DNA of 50,282 bases from Chitinophaga pinensis (GCA_945878115.1 CAMDVD010000023.1:1-50282), one strand, 5' to 3'; shown: positions 1 through 8,048, numbered from the stretch's first letter. Notes: a model not told the origin generated them from the letters alone. A program made the numbers and translations.

Positions 1-43
1 AATTACTTCCTAAAGCCCGCATTAGGCTTATGCGCTGTTACCG
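1..43 (-). other. attC site of cassette E, partial at window edge
   Basis: Only the R'' side is inside the window: GTTACCG at 37-43 on the plus strand, that is CGGTAAC read on the minus strand. It is complementary to the start of cassette E at 367-376 (AAGCGGTAAC), and the match extends to 13 of 14 positions (37-50 against 363-376). The stem sequence toward position 1 differs from the other four sites, so this cassette would carry a different attC type. Confidence 0.6.
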
Positions 44-369
44 CTTGTAGTTCGTTTTTTTTTATTTCGGTTTTGCTTATCAGTTTGTGGTTGCGTAACG
101 CAGCTGAATAAAGAACAAATGCTGGCGAAGACGTGAGGCTAGTACTAAGCTGAATAAAGAACAAATGATGCCGTACGTTTAGTTCCGATTTGGCTTGCGT
201 ATTGGTTGCGTTTAGAAACACATTTTGATTATCCGAGTGTGGTTGCGCGTCTTGCATATCGATACAGAAAAACCTTGCGAAACATTACACTCAGTTTTCG
301 TTTCTGTATAACCGAAATGGTTGCGAAAGATTGGAAAGTTTGTTAGAAGTCGGAGGTTAATACTATAAG
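44..369. other. Cassette E body, no convincing gene
   Basis: About 325 bp between two attC sites. Open frames here run through the attC palindromes and have no family signature, so I call none. A 20-bp direct repeat (AGCTGAATAAAGAACAAATG) lies at 102-121 and 148-167. The cassette may be non-coding, or carry a promoter or small RNA, as is known for some ORF-less integron cassettes. Confidence 0.5.
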
Positions 370-501
370 CGGTAACGTTTTCGGGCTTGGCGAAGGTGGC
401 GATTTTCACCACAAATGTTGATGCGGAGAACCAAACTTTGATTAACCACAAATGTGTCTGCGGAGTACTGAACCGCCACTTTTGCCAAACCCGTGTTATG
501 C
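370..501 (-). other. attC recombination site of cassette D
   Basis: 132-bp imperfect palindrome. Read on the minus strand, R'' is GCATAAC (complement of 495-501) and R' is GTTACCG (complement of 370-376). The inner arms pair as CGGG-TTGGC...GTGGCG with CGCCAC...GCCAA-CCCG. It lies just downstream of the 3' end of the last gene of cassette D (stop at 632). It is nearly identical to the sites at 5357-5488 and 12877-13008. Confidence 0.8.
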
Positions 502-556
502 CTTCGTTGTTCTTTTCGGTCGTCCACAGGTCTGTCGGTAGTGCGGTTGGGTAGGT

Positions 557-613
557 ATACTCTTTTGCAAGCTTTGGTTTGTGAGTCGGCTTGTGTGGCT
601 TGTAAATGTGTAT
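557..613 (-). repeat. TCTT/ATGT covarying hairpin, copy 1 (3' end of cassette D)
   Basis: Outer stem ATAC 557-560 pairs with GTAT 610-613. The internal loop is TCTT 561-564 opposite ATGT 606-609. Inner stem TTGCAAGC 565-572 pairs with GCTTGTAA 598-605 through one G-T pair. The loop strands are the same as in copies 2 to 4 while the stems differ. It lies between the last gene of cassette D and its attC. This is the weakest of the four copies because the outer stem is short. Confidence 0.6.
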
Positions 614-631
614 GACTGCGAAGCTATGGCA

Positions 632-1471
632 TTAATTACTGTTATTAGGTTTTGGATAAGCAATAAAGACTAAAGCGTCTAATGTTAAAGAATTAGCCAA
701 GTCACCAGTAATTACATAATATTTCCCTTTATTTAAATTTGAGTCAAAGTCAAAAAGGCGATACAAATAATAATTTTCAGGATTTGTAGATGAAACTTCT
801 AATTCGTTTCTTGTTAAATAGAATGGTCTAGAAATGTCACTTCTAGTTGTTTTAACCTCAATTTTTTTCTCATTTCCCAAAAGATCGTATGACAAAATAT
901 CAAAACCCAAACCATCTCCGATTTCAACTGAAACGTGTTGGATCTTGTTAGCTAAATCCTCTTTACCATTTGATTTTAAAAATTCAATTTCGCTTTTTAG
1001 AATAAATAATTCACCTAGTAGCCCTAGATGTTTATTCCTTATTTCTTTTTCTATGAAATCAATTTTTGATGGTGTTATAATTGTGCTACCTTGATTTTCT
1101 AGTGCAATAGGAGCAGAGACAACCTCAATAGTAATATCTTGAATTCCATTTTCTAAAACACCAACTTCAAAACCTTGTTTAAAAGCACAGTTTGTACATT
1201 TATGTCTTCCGGTACCGCCTTGATTGTCACCTAGATTTGATAAAATATGAGTGGGGGTAACTGACCCAATTTGACAAATTTCTGAATCCGTTAAAGTGTT
1301 ACAATATTCGTCATAGCTATTCCAATTTCCACTACTCCCTAAATTAAAACCTTGCTCATATGCACAAGTTGGACAACGATGTCTACCACTACCTGCTTGG
1401 CTATGATGTAACTCTGCTAAAAGTGAAATGGGCGAAACGCCACCGTGTATACAAGTTTCGTTATTTTCCAT
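632..1471 (-). CDS. DUF3883-type protein, candidate restriction nuclease
   Basis: 279 residues. The C-terminal half (about 145-270) looks like the DUF3883 domain, a PD-(D/E)XK-like fold found in restriction and defence proteins: GELF at 153-156, GDGLGFDI at 186-193 with Asp191, and EVKTT at 205-209 give the D...ExK arrangement. The N-terminal part holds two copies of a Cys/His motif, GRHRCPTCAYEQGF (29-42) and GRHKCTNCAFKQGF (88-101), each preceded by a lone Cys, which suggests two small zinc-binding modules. It is the last gene of cassette D and abuts the DpnA-type methyltransferase (stop of that gene at 1472, start here at 1471). The DpnII endonuclease is already encoded in the cassette, so this is probably a second or accessory nuclease. 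Domain family fairly sure; activity inferred. Confidence 0.75.
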   Translation of the reverse strand: MENNETCIHGGVSPISLLAELHHSQAGSGRHRCPTCAYEQGFNLGSSGNWNSYDEYCNTLTDSEICQIGSVTPTHILSNLGDNQGGTGRHKCTNCAFKQGFEVGVLENGIQDITIEVVSAPIALENQGSTIITPSKIDFIEKEIRNKHLGLLGELFILKSEIEFLKSNGKEDLANKIQHVSVEIGDGLGFDILSYDLLGNEKKIEVKTTRSDISRPFYLTRNELEVSSTNPENYYLYRLFDFDSNLNKGKYYVITGDLANSLTLDALVFIAYPKPNNSN

Positions 1472-2347
1472 TTAAAAGATTAATTCATTTCCGTATTCTA
1501 CTTGGGGTTCTTCTACTAAAAATAATTCAAGTTCTTTTTTGTCATTGAAACCACGAATTTTTTGTCTGTAAGTAGCTGCTGTTTTTGGGTTTTGAATTTC
1601 AAGTTTTCTGTTTTTACTTATTGTCAAAAATTCTTCTTCTTGGTCAATTCCTAAAAATCTTCTGTTTGCTAAATTAGCTGCAATCCCTGTTGTCGAACTT
1701 CCAGTAAATGGGTCTAAAATCCAAGCGTTTGGCTTTGTCGAAGCCAAAATTAATCTTGTCAAAACCGAAAGTGGTTTTTGTGTCGGATGTTTGCCACAAG
1801 ATTTTTCCCAAGGCGCGCTAGCTGGTAATTTCCAAACATCTTTCATTTGCTTGTCACCGTTTAGTTGCTTCATTAGTTCGTAGTTGAAGTAATGAGGGAC
1901 TTTTTCACTTTTTCTAGCCCAAATAATTTGTTCAGTTGAATATGTGAAATATCGACAAGAAAAATTTGGTGGAGGATTATTTTTTTCCCAAGTAATTACA
2001 TTCAAAATTTTAAAACCCAATTCTGTTAGAATTTGTCCTACTGAAAAAATATTGTGCATTGTACCACTTATCCAAATAGTGGCATCGTCTTTCATTTTAT
2101 TTCTAACCAATGAAAGCCATTTTCTATTGAAATCATTAACGTATTCAAAACCTTCTGATTTGTCCCACTTGCCTTTATTAACACTAACAATTTTTCCGCT
2201 TTGAATAGATAATCCGTTGTTCGACAAAAAATATGGAGGATCAGCAAACACCATTTCGAACTTATGTTCAAATTGTGTTAAACGCTCCATTGTATCACCG
2301 TGAAGTAGATAAAAATCGTTAAAATCAGATTGAAAATATTTCTCCAT
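1472..2347 (-). CDS. dpnA: DpnA-type N6-adenine DNA methyltransferase (GATC system, M2)
   Basis: 291 residues, beta-class order: the catalytic motif ADPPYFLSNNG (35-45) precedes the SAM motif LDPFTGSSTTG (211-221). The residues after DPPY, the segment FNRKWLSL, the WISG motif near 93, SCRYFTYSTEQIIWARK near 130-146 and GKHPTQKP near 185-192 closely resemble DpnA, the second methyltransferase of the DpnII system. That enzyme methylates GATC and also acts on single-stranded DNA, protecting incoming DNA. The gene starts one base from the stop of the gene before it (2348), so the two are probably translated together. Dam/DpnM and DpnII relatives upstream support the GATC assignment. Confidence 0.9.
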   Translation of the reverse strand: MEKYFQSDFNDFYLLHGDTMERLTQFEHKFEMVFADPPYFLSNNGLSIQSGKIVSVNKGKWDKSEGFEYVNDFNRKWLSLVRNKMKDDATIWISGTMHNIFSVGQILTELGFKILNVITWEKNNPPPNFSCRYFTYSTEQIIWARKSEKVPHYFNYELMKQLNGDKQMKDVWKLPASAPWEKSCGKHPTQKPLSVLTRLILASTKPNAWILDPFTGSSTTGIAANLANRRFLGIDQEEEFLTISKNRKLEIQNPKTAATYRQKIRGFNDKKELELFLVEEPQVEYGNELIF

Positions 2348-2836
2348 CTAAAATCCGTAAGGCCTCATAATAGCATCTAAATCACGCCATTTTTTTCCAT
2401 AACTAAATTTTGCAGCTTCATTGGCGGGCATTCCTAATACTAGTACCTGATGCATTCCTAATCTTTTAACTCTCTTTTTCAAAATTGCATTTGTTTTATT
2501 TTCTTCTGCAATCATGCCAGCATATAAAACCGCAAACCATTGTTCAATTAATACCTGGTGGTCTAAATTATAGGATACTACGATATTATCAATTAGTGCT
2601 ATTACTGTTGGGCTTACACTTTTACCTGTTAAATCGTAAATAGCTACAAAGTCATTATAAACCTTATTATTTTGATATTGTTGAGAAATTATATGTAAAT
2701 CGTGAAAATAAGTTGAATCAAATGGTGCTTTTTTAACACCATTGGATTCAACAACGTAAACACACCAATCATCAAATTTTCCTGTGTCAAATACTATCTG
2801 TCGATTGTTTCTTAGATTTTTTATAAGTGTAGCCAT
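2348..2836 (-). CDS. Conserved hypothetical protein of the DpnII cassette
   Basis: 162 residues, soluble, no signal peptide or membrane segment. It resembles a Bacteroidota family of short proteins that I believe is DUF7004 (start MATLIKNLRNNRQIVFDTGK, end GKKWRDLDAIMRPYGF), but I cannot confirm the family number. It sits between the DpnII endonuclease (start of that stop at 2872) and the DpnA-type methyltransferase, in the same orientation with a 35-bp gap before and none after. This placement suggests a role in the restriction system or an added defence function. No catalytic motif is evident. Confidence 0.7.
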   Translation of the reverse strand: MATLIKNLRNNRQIVFDTGKFDDWCVYVVESNGVKKAPFDSTYFHDLHIISQQYQNNKVYNDFVAIYDLTGKSVSPTVIALIDNIVVSYNLDHQVLIEQWFAVLYAGMIAEENKTNAILKKRVKRLGMHQVLVLGMPANEAAKFSYGKKWRDLDAIMRPYGF

Positions 2837-2871
2837 ATTTTTTGTTATTTAAAAATATGGCAAGATACACA

Positions 2872-3777
2872 TTATTTATATTTTAAAATTGCAGAAAGCA
2901 TGTTTTGACTCAATAGATAAAGATTCAATAAGTAATCTGCCTTGTCAAAATACTCTCTTAATGGCTTCAATGTTGATTTCCATCCAGCACCATCCGTTAT
3001 CCAAATGAATTCAATATCTTGCTTATTCCAATAACGATTCATTTCAATATACTCCGTTGCTGTTGATTTTAGTTTTGAACCACCACCACCATAAAAATTA
3101 CATTCAATGAAAAATAGTTTTCCTTTCTTATTGATTGCAAAATCAAGCTGTCTTGAAGATTTATCAACCACAACATCTAAGTTCCATTGTTCTTTTATTT
3201 TCTTCGCAGTTGCTTGTGGCATATATTGTAAACCTAAGTTTTGGCAAGTATCAGAAACAAATTCCTCAACTAAACTTTCCATAAGTGTACCACCTCTGTT
3301 TTTTCTGCCATTACTATCTAAACCAACTTCAACGCCTGTTGCATAGTCAACAAGGTTTTTTACTTTCTTGTCTTTTAGTATTTCACCAATTCCAGAATTT
3401 ACTACAAAGTATGCTAATTCTTTGCATTCTTCATCAGTAAGTTTTCCTTTCGTAAATGAATACTTTTTGTAAATAAAATTCTTGGTGTCAATTAAAATAT
3501 CTATTGATTTTTCACGAACAGCAATTAAGATTGGAAAGGCTTTAATTACTTGGGGATATTGCTTAATCAGATTGAAAGCTTCTGTTTCAATATCATCTTT
3601 ACCAATAAGGAAATTTAATAAATTCAATTCCTTTTCAATCGGCTCAATATTACCGAACACCTTAGTCCAATTGACAAAGTAATCCCATTTCGTGATTTTG
3701 TTTTTAAAACTTTGCGTTATTTTATCGAAAAGCAAATCTTCATTTTGCAGATTAAGCAGGTTGCAAAGCTTGTTCAT
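2872..3777 (-). CDS. dpnB: DpnII-family restriction endonuclease (GATC)
   Basis: 301 residues, the usual length for DpnII. The family's most typical stretch is present at 142-163: LVDYATGVEVGLDSNGRKN followed by Arg-Gly-Gly. The nuclease core is QLDFAIN (Asp212) followed by FIECNFYGGGGSKL (Glu225, Asn227), and then IWITDGAGW at 258-266. DpnII cleaves unmethylated GATC. The start overlaps the end of the Dam-type methyltransferase by 26 bp, so translation is probably coupled and the methyltransferase is made first. Cognate methyltransferases are on both sides. Confidence 0.92.
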   Translation of the reverse strand: MNKLCNLLNLQNEDLLFDKITQSFKNKITKWDYFVNWTKVFGNIEPIEKELNLLNFLIGKDDIETEAFNLIKQYPQVIKAFPILIAVREKSIDILIDTKNFIYKKYSFTKGKLTDEECKELAYFVVNSGIGEILKDKKVKNLVDYATGVEVGLDSNGRKNRGGTLMESLVEEFVSDTCQNLGLQYMPQATAKKIKEQWNLDVVVDKSSRQLDFAINKKGKLFFIECNFYGGGGSKLKSTATEYIEMNRYWNKQDIEFIWITDGAGWKSTLKPLREYFDKADYLLNLYLLSQNMLSAILKYK

Positions 3778-4681
3778 AGTTATAGTTTGTAATTAATAGT
3801 TCGTTTAGTTCTCCTCTTTTTTCAGGATTTGCATTTATGCTTCTTCTCGCCTTTACTCTTGAAATAGAAAATTCAGAATAAATTTCATCAAAAAAATTGT
3901 CGTCTGTGTTTTTCCCTTTAACGTCTGAATTACTCAACATCCACTTGTGACCATGTTTTTCAAGCTTTGAGCAAAAGTTTCTTAGTCTTATTTGTTCCTC
4001 ATCATTAAATTCATCTTTTGCATAAGAGTTAAAACTTGATGTATTACTTAATGGTTTGTAAGGTGGATCAAAATAAAAAAACGAATTTGATGTTGCTTCT
4101 TTTAATGTTGCTTCATAATCACCGCAAAGTATTTCAACCTTTTGCAAAACTTTACTTACTGCTAAAATATTCTTATCGTCACAAATAGTTGGTTTTTTAT
4201 AACTTCCCATTGGTACATTATAACCATTGCTTTTATTTACCCTGTAAAGACCGTTAAAGCAAGTACGATTGAGAAAAATAAACAAAGCGGCTTGTCCGCT
4301 TTGTTCTTCTTTTCTTGTGTTGTACAATTCTCTTTTTTTGTAATAATATTCCTTTTTTTCTTCCTCTTTTCCTTCAAGATTGTGATATTCCTTTTGAAGA
4401 ATTTGAAGAATAGAAATAAGTTCTTTGGGCTTTGATGCTATTATTCTATATGTGTTAATCAAATCAGTGTTTATGTCATTAATAACAGCTTTTTCTAATT
4501 TCGGAAAATTATCAAGCATCCAAAATAAAATAGCACCACTACCAACAAATGGCTCAACGTAAGTGAATTTTTTGTTAGTTATTTCATAAGGTAATGATTT
4601 CTCAATTTCTGTTATCAATTGTGTTTTACCACCAGCCCATTTTAAAAATGGTTTTGCTATTTTATCTATCTTATTTTTCAT
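3752..4681 (-). CDS. dpnM: Dam/DpnM-type N6-adenine DNA methyltransferase (GATC system, M1)
   Basis: Alpha-class Dam family methyltransferase. Counting from the chosen start: AKPFLKWAGGKTQ near 9-21 (SAM and DNA contact), VEPFVGSGA near 42-50 and the catalytic FDPPYKPLS near 204-212. It would methylate adenine in GATC and protect the host from the adjacent DpnII. The frame can be extended to an ATG at 4714, but I prefer the ATG at 4681 (309 residues) because the extra 11 residues are Lys-rich and overlap the upstream gene; from 4681 the overlap is 11 bp. Second methyltransferase of the system at 1472-2347. Confidence 0.9.
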   Translation of the reverse strand: MKNKIDKIAKPFLKWAGGKTQLITEIEKSLPYEITNKKFTYVEPFVGSGAILFWMLDNFPKLEKAVINDINTDLINTYRIIASKPKELISILQILQKEYHNLEGKEEEKKEYYYKKRELYNTRKEEQSGQAALFIFLNRTCFNGLYRVNKSNGYNVPMGSYKKPTICDDKNILAVSKVLQKVEILCGDYEATLKEATSNSFFYFDPPYKPLSNTSSFNSYAKDEFNDEEQIRLRNFCSKLEKHGHKWMLSNSDVKGKNTDDNFFDEIYSEFSISRVKARRSINANPEKRGELNELLITNYNYEQALQPA

Positions 4682-4871
4682 TTTCTTCTGTTTTAAAAGT
4701 TTCTTTGTATTCAACTATTATTATTGATTTTTTTTCGGCAAACTGTTGGGCTTCTAATTCAGAATTGAAAAAGATGTCAAGCATATCAAAGGTTTCATTT
4801 TTAATTAAATGATATGTTTTGAATTCGGCTTTACCTTTTGTTCTTATGAAATATTCGTTTTGGTTTTTCAT
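4671..4871 (-). CDS. Small hypothetical protein between controller and methyltransferase
   Basis: 66 residues, charged, soluble, no family recognised. Its start overlaps the stop of the HTH controller (4868) by a few bases and its end overlaps the start of the Dam-type methyltransferase by 11 bases, so it is locked into the same operon and probably translated by coupling. The overlaps are the main evidence that it is a real gene. Confidence 0.6.
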   Translation of the reverse strand: MKNQNEYFIRTKGKAEFKTYHLIKNETFDMLDIFFNSELEAQQFAEKKSIIIVEYKETFKTEENEK

Positions 4872-5158
4872 AGTAATGTTTTTAAAATGTTTTTGGCTTT
4901 ATTCAAACCTTGCATTGCGAAAGGGTCATTTTCAATGGTGTCGAGAAGCTTGTCACTAAGCCAAAGAGTTAATAGTTCTTCGTCTGACACGTTGTAAAAT
5001 TTAGCAAGTTTAATTACTTGTTCTCTTGTCAGCTTTCTTTCGCCTCGTTCAATTTTACTAATTAAAGCGGTGTCGATTTCGAGATGAGCAGCAACCTGTC
5101 GAAGTAGTAAACTCTTCGATTCTCTTATTGTTCTTATTTTTTCTCCTAGTGAATTCAT
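4868..5158 (-). CDS. XRE-family HTH controller protein of the DpnII-type system
   Basis: 96 residues. A Cro/C1-type helix-turn-helix fills residues 5-60: LGEKIRTIRESKSLLLRQVA, then DTALISKIERGERKLT as recognition region. The helix sequence resembles that of the HTH fused to the C5-methyltransferase of cassette C (KIEKDERHLN there). First gene of the operon, it probably times expression of the nuclease and methyltransferases by binding the imperfect palindrome at 5172-5192. Confidence 0.88.
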   Translation of the reverse strand: MNSLGEKIRTIRESKSLLLRQVAAHLEIDTALISKIERGERKLTREQVIKLAKFYNVSDEELLTLWLSDKLLDTIENDPFAMQGLNKAKNILKTLL

Positions 5159-5171
5159 TGTACAAAGTTTG

Positions 5172-5195
5172 ATTTGTCAATATGTGTCAAATGTA
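5172..5195 (-). promoter_or_regulatory. Promoter -7 element and candidate operator before the DpnII-type operon
   Basis: Read on the minus strand, TACATTTG (complement of 5188-5195) matches the Bacteroidota -7 box TAnnTTTG; no clear TTTG lies 19 bases upstream. It overlaps a 21-bp imperfect palindrome (5172-5192) whose ends are ATTTG and CAAAT and which contains TGACA twice. Its place 14 bp before the start codon fits autoregulation by the HTH controller. Function inferred. Confidence 0.45.
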
Positions 5196-5263
5196 ACTAA
5201 AATAATTCTCCTGATGTCACTTAGTTGTCGATAAATTATTCACAATCTGGGTGCGGTGGGAAA

Positions 5264-5328
5264 ATTTTAGCTCTTTTGGTTTTGCGAAGGGTTGGTTGTC
5301 GTGTCGGCAAAACCAAATGTGCTAAAAT
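5264..5328 (-). repeat. TCTT/ATGT covarying hairpin, copy 2 (5' end of cassette D)
   Basis: Perfect outer stem ATTTTAGC 5264-5271 with GCTAAAAT 5321-5328. Internal loop TCTT 5272-5275 opposite ATGT 5317-5320. Perfect 10-bp inner stem TTGGTTTTGC 5276-5285 with GCAAAACCAA 5307-5316, loop of 21 nt. It shares its inner stem with copy 4, but the outer stem is different and still paired. Confidence 0.8.
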
Positions 5329-5356
5329 GTGCGGTTGGCTGTCTTTTTACAATGAG

Positions 5357-5488
5357 GCATAACGGTTTCGGGCTTGGCGAAGGTGGCGATTTTCACCACA
5401 AATGTTGATGCGGAGAACCAAATTTTGTTTAACCACAAATGTGTCTGCGGAGCACTGAACCGCCACTTTTGCCAAACCCGTGTTAGGC
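5357..5488 (-). other. attC recombination site of cassette C
   Basis: 132-bp imperfect palindrome. Minus-strand R'' is GCCTAAC (complement of 5482-5488, matching RYYYAAC exactly) and R' is GTTATGC (complement of 5357-5363). The R'' begins 8 bp past the stop of the HNH gene (5496), the usual position of attC right behind a cassette gene. Nearly identical to the sites at 370-501 and 12877-13008. Confidence 0.82.
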
Positions 5489-5495
5489 GTAGTTT

Positions 5496-6470
5496 TTATT
5501 TCTTTAGCACTTCTGTCCTATGATATTCCATATACTCTTCTCGTCCTGCAATTGGCAAGTGTGAAATTATTTTGTTGTCCGAAATGCCAAGTTTTGAATA
5601 TGTCATATTTGATAAAAATGGTGATAAAATAGTTTTTTTGTCGTTGGTAAATGATAGAAAACCTCTGTCAAATAATCGGTCAAATGTTGGTGTTAACATA
5701 AAACCATTTAAGGGGTCAATTTTCTCAATGTCGTTGGATGCAACCCAAGGTTTTATATGACTTGCAATTAATAATCTGTCGTCTGAAACCAATGTAATTG
5801 GGCAAAACGGACAAAGTGCAAGTAAATTTTTTCTATATTCTCCTTGTCCAATTCTTGCTCTATAAAGTTGTGTTCTTTCTAATTTGTCGTCTATAGTTTC
5901 TTCAATTTGTTCTTCCTCTTTTTCTATAGTATAAGGGTGTTCAGCTTCTCCAAAGTAGTCAGCGAACAAACGAAAATAGTAATTAAGCTTTCCGTTTTCA
6001 TCCAATAGTTTTACAACTGAAATAAACGTAATGTTTGGCAATGAAAGTTCTCTGATTATTTTATATGCTTGGTCTGTGGAATTAACGTATACTCTTGGAC
6101 CAGCTATTTGAGTTTGCTCTACAACTTCAAAATCAATTCTTTCAGGTAAAGCATCAATTTTCTTTTTTCTTTCATTCCAAAGATTAGGTAAATTTTCTTT
6201 GTTAATATAAGGCTGTTCTGGTTTTAAATATTCAACTTTGGTCTCCTCCAAATACTTTTGCAAATCGGACTTAATCAAAAAACAAGGAATGGCGAAGCCA
6301 TTGTTTCCAAAGAAACTCCTTGTTTCTTGAACATCTTGTCCGATGTACAATTTTGCTTCTCCATTACCTCCACCAATTTTGTTTTGGCGAACAACAAAAC
6401 TGTCTGCAATGGTAATTTTCTCTTTAGTATCAACTACTTTAAAATCGTGATTGTCAAGTATAATATTCAT
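5496..6470 (-). CDS. HNH restriction endonuclease
   Basis: 324 residues. The C-terminal third carries an HNH_2-type nuclease: Cys220-x2-Cys223 zinc knuckle, ASHIKPW at 236-242 (His238), DPLNGFMLTPTFDRLFDRG at 252-270 (Asn255, His replaced in the last position by the FDRLFDRG element usual for this subfamily). The N-terminal 200 residues show no known domain and probably read the target sequence. It starts 3 bp after the C5-methyltransferase stop, and the pair forms a type II restriction-modification system that fills cassette C. Target site not deducible from sequence. Confidence 0.88.
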   Translation of the reverse strand: MNIILDNHDFKVVDTKEKITIADSFVVRQNKIGGGNGEAKLYIGQDVQETRSFFGNNGFAIPCFLIKSDLQKYLEETKVEYLKPEQPYINKENLPNLWNERKKKIDALPERIDFEVVEQTQIAGPRVYVNSTDQAYKIIRELSLPNITFISVVKLLDENGKLNYYFRLFADYFGEAEHPYTIEKEEEQIEETIDDKLERTQLYRARIGQGEYRKNLLALCPFCPITLVSDDRLLIASHIKPWVASNDIEKIDPLNGFMLTPTFDRLFDRGFLSFTNDKKTILSPFLSNMTYSKLGISDNKIISHLPIAGREEYMEYHRTEVLKK

Positions 6471-6473
6471 AAG

Positions 6474-7949
6474 CTATTTAGCGAATTTAGTTATGTCCAT
6501 TTGTTTTAAAAGGGCAATAAGAACATCTACTACAATGCTATTACCTGCTTGTCTATACATTTGTGTGTCGCTTACAACTTGTTTAAAGTCGTCACGAAAA
6601 CCCATTAAGCGTAGACACTCTTTAGGTGTTAACTTTCTAATTCGCCCAGTATGGGTAACGTAATTGTCTACCCCAGCACGGTGCATTTTATGCATACTTT
6701 GCAAAAGTGGTCTTGCCACTTCAAGGTCTGTTTTTACTGATGTTTTAAAAGTTTTTGTACCGCTACTTAAAACGTAATCTCTTACTTTGTCGGATAGGTA
6801 ATATTTTTCTTCAACTTTATTTACGTCAAAAATAAACTCATTAAAATCCTTGCCTGTTTGCTCCTCAAAAACAAAATCGCCATGCCAATTAAATTGTTGA
6901 TTTGCTTTTTGACAAAGTGCAATTTCTCCATTTATTTGAGTGTAACGTTTAGTTCTATTTTTTGAACTTGTTACGAATTTTACACCTTTTTCTTTTAGGT
7001 AATATTTGCTGTCGGTATAATCTTCTAAAAAATCTTGCATTTTATGTTCAAGTGAAATTGATTCTGGAAATTGAAAATCAATTGTTTTGTCTTTAAAACC
7101 GACAACAAAAATTCTTTCTCTGTGTTGCGGCATTCCATAGTTCTTTGCATTTAAAACTTGGAAATAGTATTTGTAACCTAATTCATCAAATGTTGCTTTG
7201 ATAGTTTCAAAAGTGTTTCCGTTGTCGTGATTTATTAAACCTTTTACGTTTTCAAAGATGAAAACATTTGGTTGGCTTTCCTTTACAACCCTTGCAAATT
7301 CATAAAAAAGAGTTCCTCTTGTGTCGTCAAAGCCTCTACGTTTCCCAACCATTGAAAAAGATTGACAAGGACTTCCGCCAACTAATAAATCTAATTTTCC
7401 TTTATATTTTTTTCCGTTAATGTCGTGAACATCATTGTACCAATTGCTTTCAGCAATTTCGTAATTTGCAAAATAACTTTGCTTTGCAAAGTTATCAATG
7501 TCGCTTGCAAATTGTATTTCTGAATTTAAGTTTAGTCGTTTTAAAGCATACTCAATTGCACCAATTCCTGAGAACATTGTCCCAATTTTGATTGTTGCGT
7601 TTGGGTTTGAAAACTCTTTTTCTCTCCAGTCATTTTGAAATTTTAAAACTTGTTGGTTTGCATAGTAACCTAATTGCTCGTTTACAATATTTAATACTTC
7701 TTGGTATTCGGGATAGGCTTTTAGCTCCTCAACAATTTTTGTCGAATAGTGATAATTTAAAAGAATTCTCTTGTCTGTTTGCAATATTTGACAAAGGTTT
7801 TCAAGTTGGTCAATGTTAAGATGTCTTTCGTCTTTCTCAATTTTCCCAAGTGTCGATGGGTCAATGTCTATGTGTGAAGCAACTTTGCGAAGTGGAAACC
7901 CTAATTCGGTTCTTTTCTGCTTGATGTATTCTCCAAATGTAACTTCCAT
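6474..7949 (-). CDS. Fused XRE controller / C5-cytosine DNA methyltransferase
   Basis: 491 residues. Residues 5-60 are an XRE helix-turn-helix (FGEYIKQKRTELGFPLRKVA; DPSTLGKIEKDERHLN). A C5-methyltransferase follows: FSGIG 126-130 (SAM), GGSPCQSFSMVG 191-202 with catalytic Cys195, FENV 232-235, QHRERIFVVG near 285 and, at the C terminus, the target-recognition part, RKLTPKECLRLMGF and QAGNSIVVDV. The fusion means one polypeptide can both protect DNA and regulate its own promoter; a palindrome and canonical promoter lie just upstream. Partner of the HNH nuclease 3 bp downstream. Confidence 0.93.
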   Translation of the reverse strand: MEVTFGEYIKQKRTELGFPLRKVASHIDIDPSTLGKIEKDERHLNIDQLENLCQILQTDKRILLNYHYSTKIVEELKAYPEYQEVLNIVNEQLGYYANQQVLKFQNDWREKEFSNPNATIKIGTMFSGIGAIEYALKRLNLNSEIQFASDIDNFAKQSYFANYEIAESNWYNDVHDINGKKYKGKLDLLVGGSPCQSFSMVGKRRGFDDTRGTLFYEFARVVKESQPNVFIFENVKGLINHDNGNTFETIKATFDELGYKYYFQVLNAKNYGMPQHRERIFVVGFKDKTIDFQFPESISLEHKMQDFLEDYTDSKYYLKEKGVKFVTSSKNRTKRYTQINGEIALCQKANQQFNWHGDFVFEEQTGKDFNEFIFDVNKVEEKYYLSDKVRDYVLSSGTKTFKTSVKTDLEVARPLLQSMHKMHRAGVDNYVTHTGRIRKLTPKECLRLMGFRDDFKQVVSDTQMYRQAGNSIVVDVLIALLKQMDITKFAK

Positions 7950-7969
7950 ATTTGTCTATTTTTTCGTTC

Positions 7970-7984
7970 GGACTAATTTTGTCC
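7970..7984 (-). promoter_or_regulatory. Candidate operator of the C5 restriction-modification operon
   Basis: GGACTAATTTTGTCC is an inverted repeat of GGAC and GTCC with 7-bp centre. It sits between the -7 box (7984-7991) and the start codon at 7949, where binding of the HTH-methyltransferase would block transcription. Function inferred. Confidence 0.5.
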
Positions 7985-8015
7985 AAAAGTATGGAATGTT
8001 TGTCAGGTTCGCAAA
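7984..8015 (-). promoter_or_regulatory. Bacteroidota-type promoter inside cassette C
   Basis: On the minus strand TTTG (complement of 8012-8015), then 20 bases, then TACTTTTG (complement of 7984-7991), matching TTTG-N19-20-TAnnTTTG. It is located inside cassette C, between its start at 8054 and the methyltransferase start at 7949, so the cassette carries its own promoter rather than relying on an integron Pc. Confidence 0.75.
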
Positions 8016-8048
8016 TTTTGTTGTCAACGGTCGGTCTGGTAAAATTAC

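Larger units (their letters stand above)
5159..5495. other. Intercassette region between cassettes D and C
   Basis: No gene. It holds, from left to right, the operator and -7 box of the DpnII-type operon, a conserved GTGCGGTGGGAAAA stretch (5251-5264), the covarying hairpin copy 2 and the attC of cassette C. Confidence 0.7.

Noticed and set aside
3..451. Two minus-strand frames of 79 to 84 codons in cassette E
   Set aside because: They run through attC palindromes; similar frames appear wherever this attC sequence occurs, so they are by-products of the repeat.
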